Position numbers and translations under genes: made by a program
NCBI RefSeq assembly: GCF_016086655.4
Contig: NC_052135.2
Coordinates: 12,304,363 to 12,368,362 of the forward strand
Direction of reading: 5' to 3'
Source: Lepeophtheirus salmonis
Taxonomy: Eukaryota > Arthropoda > Copepoda > Siphonostomatoida > Caligidae
DNA: 64,000 nucleotides
The notes under the pieces: generated by a model
The model's input: only the letters and a program-made list of their open reading frames with translations
Database searches by the model: none
What the model was told of the DNA's origin: nothing
Part shown: positions 58,613 through 64,000 of the stretch, in pieces
Position numbering within the stretch: the stretch's first letter is position 1
Layout: each line of letters begins with the position of its first letter

Positions 58613-59274
58613 TATAGGGGGAGGACTCAAAAATTAGAAAATTTAAAATGCCGTTTTCACTTCTTCATATTTTTTGCCATTTTTATTTTTGAAGCAAAAT
58701 TCGTAATTCAACGATTTTCTACACTTTTTATTCAGTATATCCCCCTCCATTCTAAATAACAGCTTCACTACGGGGACGAACAGAAGCACAGCTGGCCTTA
58801 ATGAAGTCCCAGGACAAGTTGTTCAACTCCTCTGTAGTCACGGCCTTCAGGGGATTGACATTCGGGTGAGAAGTCTTGTTCGTCTTGCTCTCTAAGACGT
58901 TCCAAACAGCAAAGTCCAGGGGATTCACATTGGGTGAGGAGAATGACCAGAATTTTGCTGGTCAGAAGGCAGCCATGTACTTCCTGCAGAAATGCTGCAC
59001 CTTCTTGGAGGTGTACCGGGCACTGTCTTGAGTAAACACATAGTCCACTGTGAAGATCTTCTTGTCGGAAATCGACTTGTAAACGGAGGAGATCGCACAC
59101 CTTCTACTTTTTTACTTGTTGCTCAGACATCTTTGATTGCACAAAAACAAACTGAAGATCACATTGTAGCTTTTTGTCTGTTCTTTTGAAAGGTATCAAG
59201 TACAAAAGCGTCAGACTTTTATAAGTGGGGCTAGACGGTTTAATAGGATTCTATTTTTGAGTGCTTGTCCTGTA
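58613..59274 (-). mobile_element. Tc1/mariner family A element, copy 4 (doubly deleted)
   Basis: The ends TATAGGGGGAGGACTCAAAA and TACAGGACAAGCACTCAAAA (right end reverse-complemented) enclose 662 bp, shorter than the other A copies. The minus-strand start at 59132 reads MSEQQVKK, stop, KVCDLL, followed by the same junction as other A copies (AAGTCGATTTCCGACAAGAA). A second deletion then fuses ATCTTCACAGTGGA directly to CTATGTGTTTACTCAAGACA, so the whole region from the first catalytic Asp to the second block is missing. The C-terminal part keeps SSPNVNPLDFAVWNVLESK (third Asp replaced by Asn) and ends near 58745. Confidence 0.85.
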
Positions 59275-59939
59275 TGTTGAATAAATTTAAATATTCTTGT
59301 TTATCCTGACTATTAAATATATTTACATCAAAATTAATCAATTCCAATGTATTTCTTTGCTACGGCTTGTTGTTCCTAATAAAGGTTGTGTTTTTTTCTT
59401 TACACCCCGTATGTACATTCTTCCTTTTGACTTACTTGAAGGAGAATGTCACACTGTATGTGTGTATGTAAATTGTACATTTTTTTTTATCATCCCTGTT
59501 GTAATTGAATCTGTGGAAGAAATAAATAGATAACAACAGCCCATAAATCACACTCTAAATTATAATAACCAATGAGAGGAAAAAATAAATAAAATCCTAT
59601 TGTATACATAGATGTGAAGATATTTCCTTTTCTCTGTTTCCTCTTCAAATCTCTTCTATGCATTATATTTGTGGTATTATTGACTTTAAAATAGAAGTGA
59701 AAGCTTTTCTAAACATCCATTAAATGAGAAATACACTATTCTATCATAGTTGACATTATACGATTATAAATATTTTTTTTTTTTTTGCTTTTTAATTAAA
59801 AATAATAATATGTCTTCTTCATCTTACATTTTGATATAAATGATACGGAGATGTCAAATATATATTTGAGGTACATACTATTGTTGTTTCGTATTCCACG
59901 TATTTCAAACGATATTTTTTTAAATAATCCTTTAGGTTT
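59275..59939. other. AT-rich non-coding stretch
   Basis: No gene recognised; the 78-codon frame at 59297-59533 is low-complexity. Confidence 0.4.
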
Positions 59940-60480
59940 GTTTGTTTTTTTTTGGAAAAAAAAACTATGAAAAATTAAGTTTTATTCAAAAAACCTTCAA
60001 GAATTAAATTTCATATTTTAAATTTTTTGAATAAAATTTTTCAAAAAAAAAAATTGCGATAATTTAATTTTTTGGGGAAAAATTGAATAATTTAATTATA
60101 AAATTAAAAATATTATATAATAAAAATTTGGGAAGCTAACTTTTTTTTGAACAAAGTTCAAAAATTAAGTTTCATTTTTTAAATTTTTTGAAAAAAATAA
60201 TATGAAAAATGATGTTTTTTTTGCCTAAAAAAAAATCAACAATTACATTTTTTTGAATAAAATTTGAAAAATTAAATTTTTTGGAAAAAAATTGCGATAA
60301 TTTAATTTTTTGTGGAAAAATTAAATAACTTAATTATAAATTAAAAAAAATGTTACATAATAAAAATTTGGGAAGCTAACTTTTTTAAACAAAAATTCAA
60401 AAATTAAGTTTCTATTTATCAAATTTGCAAAAACAAAAAATGAAAAATGAAGTTTTTTTGCAAAAAATAAAAATAAATAG
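59940..60480. repeat. AT-rich module array with a tandem duplication of about 240 bp
   Basis: TAAAAATTTGGGAAGCTAAC occurs at 60121 and again at 60361, exactly 240 bases later, and ATTGCGATAATTTAATTTTT occurs at about 60053 and 60291. Two tandem units are therefore present. The sequence is the AAATTAAGTTT/GGAAAAA module of the hAT-2/hAT-3 elements without recognisable termini. Confidence 0.65.
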
Positions 60481-61637
60481 AAAATAGTATTTAAAAATGA
60501 ATGAAATCTTGCAGGAGCTTAGGTCAAATCATATTTAATAACGAGAGACTATAGCTAAACCTCATCCAGGTAGCGCTCTAGAGACTAAAGTACTCCTTGG
60601 CTCATCAAATCATTTTTTTCTTCTTAAGCTGTTATTATTGTATTCGTGAGGATATAAGATATAAATAAAGACTGAGTAACTACGAATGAGTCTGCTAATG
60701 AAAAACAGGGAGTGGCACGAAGGATTTTTTTGGGAATTATCATTTATATTATTAAATCAAAGTTTGTCCCTTGGTCGACGTCTAATATCTCCCGGTAATG
60801 CCGGCTACTACCACTTGTAATGTGTGTTTCCATCTTTTAAAAAAATCAGTGCCATTACGTTATTGAAAAGAAGTTATCCTGTCGATAACGTTAACCCTCA
60901 AATTTCTGGGTTAGAAAATTCACATAAAAAAAACGAAGCACGTGATTATTTTTGAATAACGTCATCCATTTTTTGTGCTTGCCCTCACCACCATCCCAAA
61001 CAAAAAGTGCACGTGAATTACCCTTAACGACATTTTGCTTTAAAATTTGAGTCCTAAATTATTCAAAAATATGTAAATGCGATACTAATTTTTGTACTAA
61101 AGCCGGAACAAAAATGCCTAGTACATACAAAATATGATTTATGTCTTTTGAAATGAACAAATATAAAAGGAGCCTAATTGGCAATTAAGGATATTTATAA
61201 TATATAATATTTCATGATTATCATTTTAATTGAACTCATGGACATACATATTGACAAAACTTTGACAAATAAACACAGAATTCAATTTAACTTCCATTCA
61301 AATATATGTACTTATCAATCTATGTAAAATAAATATTATTTTGTTTTTGTTAGTGTTTGGTTTCACTATGGAAATCATAAACTATTCTGAGACCATTATA
61401 AATTAATTTTAACTAATTCTGTTCAATTTTGATCTGGACAGGTATTGTAGTACAAATCGGTTGTGCTCTACGGTCCCACGTCATTTATTTCTTTTAATTG
61501 AGGGAGATTATGAGCCACCTTTTTTTATAAAATGAAATTTTGACCTCCATACTTTACATTGATTATCGTACAATCACTTAACCCTACTTTTTATGTACAT
61601 AACGTACTATGTTATTTTATGTTAGATACTGTAAATA
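60481..61637. other. Non-coding stretch with a hAT-1 fragment
   Basis: At 61353-61500, TAGTGTTTGGTTTCACTATG, ATTCTGAGACCATTATAAAT and GATCTGGACAGG correspond to the left part of the hAT-1 family. The rest shows nothing recognised. Confidence 0.45.
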
Positions 61638-62434
61638 TACGAGGGTCACTGAAAAGTCCGTGCAAAGCTGAAAAGATGGCACTATTGGTATGTATCGAGG
61701 TTATTTTTATTTAGTAGCATCTCTGGAAGAACACGCACCAACTTTCAGCCGTATCCGTATATTTTTTTCTATTTGGCATTCGTTTGAATCGAGAAAGTGG
61801 AGTGATTTTCAAAAAATTGACAAAAAGAATTTCTTGTTTTGATGAAACATTATTTAATGAAGAAAATAACGCCTTAGGAGACTAATAAGAAGCTTGATAA
61901 ACATTACGAGGACTCTGCACCTTCAATTAGAACAGTTTATAAGTAGTTGAGGTAACTACTTCAGAAAAATTTGATAAAATCCATGATATGGTTATGGATG
62001 ACAGAAGAGTGAAGGCGCAAGAGATTGCTAGTGTATCTAGAGTTGGAACCCTATTTCCATTAATTTTGCGACCACAACTCCTGAGGTGTGAGCTGGTGCA
62101 TTGCTGGGATGGAAAGTGACTCGTTTGTGAGCTAATCGTGGGCGTTTTTCTTTGAGATCGATTTTCAAACGGTTCATAACGATGAATAATTTTGCACCTG
62201 TAATAGTTTTATACTTTTCTGGATAGTCAATGTAGACTATTCTTTGCGAATCTAAAAGACTGTCGCCATAATCTTTGTGGTCGATTCCTCGACTCAAATG
62301 AATGCCAAACAGAATGAAATGGATGGATTTGGCTAAAAGTTGGTGTGTGTTCTTCCAAGAGATGCTATTAACTAAATATAAACTCAATATGCGCCATTAG
62401 TGTCATCTCTTTGACTTTTCCAACGACACTCGTA
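61638..62434. mobile_element. Mariner element made of two inverted halves
   Basis: Both ends start TACGAGKGTCRYTG and share about 140 bp in inverted orientation, including AGCATCTCTTGGAAGAACAC, CACCAACTTT and GGCATTCATTTGAGTCGAG-type sequence, which is 5' leader of the mariner gene. From the left, the plus strand runs through leader into DNA-binding sequence: HYEDSAPSIRTVYK-like traces and KFDKIHDMVMDDRRVKAQEI (61966-62025). From the right, the minus strand runs from leader directly into the catalytic part. The element thus has two 5' ends and no 3' end. It cannot encode a functional transposase. Confidence 0.75.
62037..62387 (-). pseudogene. Mariner transposase catalytic fragment
   Basis: The 116-codon minus frame contains GDSLLDSQRIVYIDYPEKYK, the region of the first conserved block with the expected WDxxG/VDYLE wording altered, then LKIDLKEKRPRLAHKRVTFH and PSNAPAHTSGVVVAKLMEIG, where the mariner HDNAPAH motif reads PSNAPAH, so the second catalytic Asp is replaced by Ser. 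It stops at an inversion breakpoint near 62037. About 45 leader-derived codons precede the similarity. Confidence 0.75.
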
Positions 62435-63334
62435 ATTACGTTCTACCTTTTTTATATAAAGACATTTTATATATCTACGGTTTAAATTGGGGAAAAAAAT
62501 TGTATATCGTACTGCGTCTTCAGCCTAGTTTTTATGTAGATAATGTGCCATGCTATTTTATGTTAGATGTTATAAATGTATACATCATTTTGACAAAATA
62601 TATAAATCTCATTTTTGCAATATTGAGTTTTCAATGAATTTTAATGGTCTAATTGACCCAGATAAGAGAAGGGCTCATTTTTTTTCTCCATTTTCTCTCC
62701 ATTTCATTTTAATATAGAACTTTAATACATACATATTAAAAATAAATGCTATGTGCGCACTTGAATGAGTTTCTTTATTTTCTAATTTAAATTTGTCATT
62801 CATTTTGATTATGAAACATCACTTATTTATGTTCGTATAACCTATATATTTAATTACAAAACTTAGAACCGGGTATGAAGTATCTTATCTTTTTTTGTAA
62901 AGCAAAAAATGAGTGCAAGGAGAAGGCTAGAGCGAGATATATGGTTCTACTGAATCCTTGTTAGTAATAGCTGTATCTCTAATGATTTTGGAGGAAAAAA
63001 GGAATTTATGCAATAATGAGGCGTGTTTTCTACATTTAATTTCAAAGCAAAGATAGGCGAGTATGCTTACTTCAGAAGGAGAAGTTAACACCACCGATGA
63101 CCTTGTAAATAATGAGCGAAAAAAGAGGAGGAGCACACGCAACAAACCTTTTTCCTTTTCTAATAGCTAAACTTAGTTTTTCCTTTACAAAAATGGCATC
63201 TCTATCTGAAGGTATTAGTAGAGTTGTAAATTATAAGTTTTGACTAACGTTTGAAATGTTATGTAGTTGGCCATCTGAACAGTGTTTTATATTATCCTTC
63301 ATTATTGAGGATATAACATCACAAAATAAATTGT
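62435..63334. other. AT-rich non-coding stretch
   Basis: No exon recognised. The opposing frames at 63231-63452 (minus) and 63256-63444 (plus) overlap the repeat at 63335 and are not supported. Confidence 0.4.
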
Positions 63335-63424
63335 GTGTGCTTATGAAAGATGGAAAAAACGAGTTATACGTCCTTGTTAGACTCAAAGTAGAATGGCCGA
63401 TCAACATATGTGTAATTCCTGCTT
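63335..63424 (+). repeat. R1-type fragment, left arm of a direct repeat
   Basis: GAGTTATACGTCCTTGTTAG, ACTCAAAGTAGAATGG, GATCAACAT and TGTAATTCCTGCTT recur at 63891-63951, about 530 bases downstream, flanking a hAT-3 array. The wording belongs to the R1 family core (TTGGACTCGGAGTAAAATTG). Confidence 0.6.
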
Positions 63425-63429
63425 TTTTG

Positions 63430-63873
63430 AAAAAAAATTCATAAGTATACACAAGAAATTAAATATTTTTGGAATAATTTCAAAATTCCCTAACTATTCT
63501 CAAAAAATTAACTTTTTTAGAAAAAATTTAATTAAATTTAAACTGTATATATAATTTTTTTTCAAAAATCCGCTGCGATTCTCAAAAAATTAATTTTTTG
63601 AAAAAAAAAAAAAAAAAAAAAAACCTTTAGTATACACAAGAAATTATATTTTCTGGAAAACAAAATTCATAAAATCCACAACAGTGCATAAAAATTATTT
63701 CAAAAATTAAATTATAAATATTAATTTTTTTGAAAAAGAAAATTAAAATCCATAACTACTTCCAGAAAATTAAATTTTCTGGAAAAAAATAATTGAAGTA
63801 CTAAATTTCTGGGCAATTTGGATATTTGGGGGGGGGGCTACAGCGCCTCCATCTCACCCTGCGGACGCGCCTG
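63430..63873. mobile_element. hAT-3 family element lying between direct repeats
   Basis: The right terminus, reverse-complemented, reads CAGGCGCGTCCGCAGGGTGA and GATGGAGGCGCTGTAGCCCC, the family end. The body is the AT-rich module (AAAATCCGCTGCGATTCTCA, AAATCCATAACTACTTCCAG) with a 24-bp A run at 63601-63623. The left terminus is not recognisable. Confidence 0.6.
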
Positions 63874-63884
63874 TTGAGTAGTTT

Positions 63885-63960
63885 TAGGGGAGTTATACGT
63901 TCTTGTTGGATTCTGAGTAGAATAGGGATCAACATTTGAGTAATTCCTGCTTATGTTCAT
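63885..63960 (+). repeat. R1-type fragment, right arm of a direct repeat
   Basis: Partner of 63335-63424: GAGTTATACGTTCTTGTTGG, ATTCTGAGTAGAATAGGGAT, CAACATTTGAGTAATTCCTG. Confidence 0.6.
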
Positions 63961-64000
63961 GCTTCTTTTAGCTACTTGTAGCTATGAAAAGTCACAACAG

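Noticed and set aside
1..64000. CRISPR array, tRNA/rRNA gene, bacterial operon or phage system
   Set aside because: No regularly spaced repeats, cloverleaf with A/B boxes or clustered long frames were seen; the sequence is eukaryotic and repeat-dominated.

Overview
This window reads as animal nuclear DNA. It is very A+T-rich (roughly 70% by eye), has no bacterial gene organisation, and its only long protein similarities are to Tc1/mariner transposases and a LINE. Base composition, element families and extreme transposon density fit a small arthropod best; a parasitic copepod (sea louse such as Lepeophtheirus or Caligus) is my best guess, made from memory of similar repeats and not provable here. 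No intact gene, tRNA, rRNA or CRISPR array was seen.

Host content is sparse. Two stretches look like host exons: a plus-strand Ser/Pro/Arg-rich first coding exon (10950-11365) that ends in a strong splice donor, and a minus-strand open frame of about 170 codons (6041-5531) with a mariner copy abutting its 3' end. At 39432-39466 there is a branch point, a pyrimidine tract and CAG|GTAAG, the layout of a recursive (zero-length-exon) splice site. With the donor at 11365 it suggests that much of the window is one long plus-strand intron.

The rest is layered transposon debris. Tc1/mariner: family A (TIR TACAGGGTGAGGACTC) at 4.7, 36.6, 41.7 and 58.6 kb; family B (TIR ACCGGGTGG) at 8.5 and 30.5 kb; family C (TIR ACCGGGTGYGG) at 19.7 and 43.3 kb; near full-length D (38.0-39.2 kb) and E (49.6-50.8 kb); classical mariner pieces at 45.0, 55.4 and 61.6 kb; a DUF4817-type relic at 2.5 kb; Tc1-type relics at 19.3, 53.9 and 58.0 kb. 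hAT-like non-autonomous elements with 8-bp target duplications: family hAT-1 (TAGTGTTG ends) at 15.6, 18.1, 30.4, 36.4 kb and fragments; hAT-2 (TAGTGATGGGACGATT ends) at 3.7, 6.1, 14.3, 27.6, 40.8 kb; hAT-3 (CAGGGGCGTC ends) at 6.2, 23.9, 28.9, 44.3, 45.8, 47.3, 56.9, 57.6, 63.4 kb. A MITE with 9-bp duplications occurs at 1.4 and 21.9 kb. Retroelements are a LINE 3' end (26.5-27.1 kb) and a poly(A)-tailed insertion with an 18-bp target duplication (16.3-17.0 kb).

Several elements are nested: B inside hAT-1 at 30.4-31.5 kb, A inside hAT-1 at 36.6 kb, A beside or inside a Tc1 relic at 58.6 kb, hAT-3 inside hAT-2 at 6.2 kb. This gives a relative insertion order. The main themes are repeated internal deletion of Tc1/mariner families into non-autonomous copies, and an AT-rich repeat module shared by hAT elements with unrelated ends.
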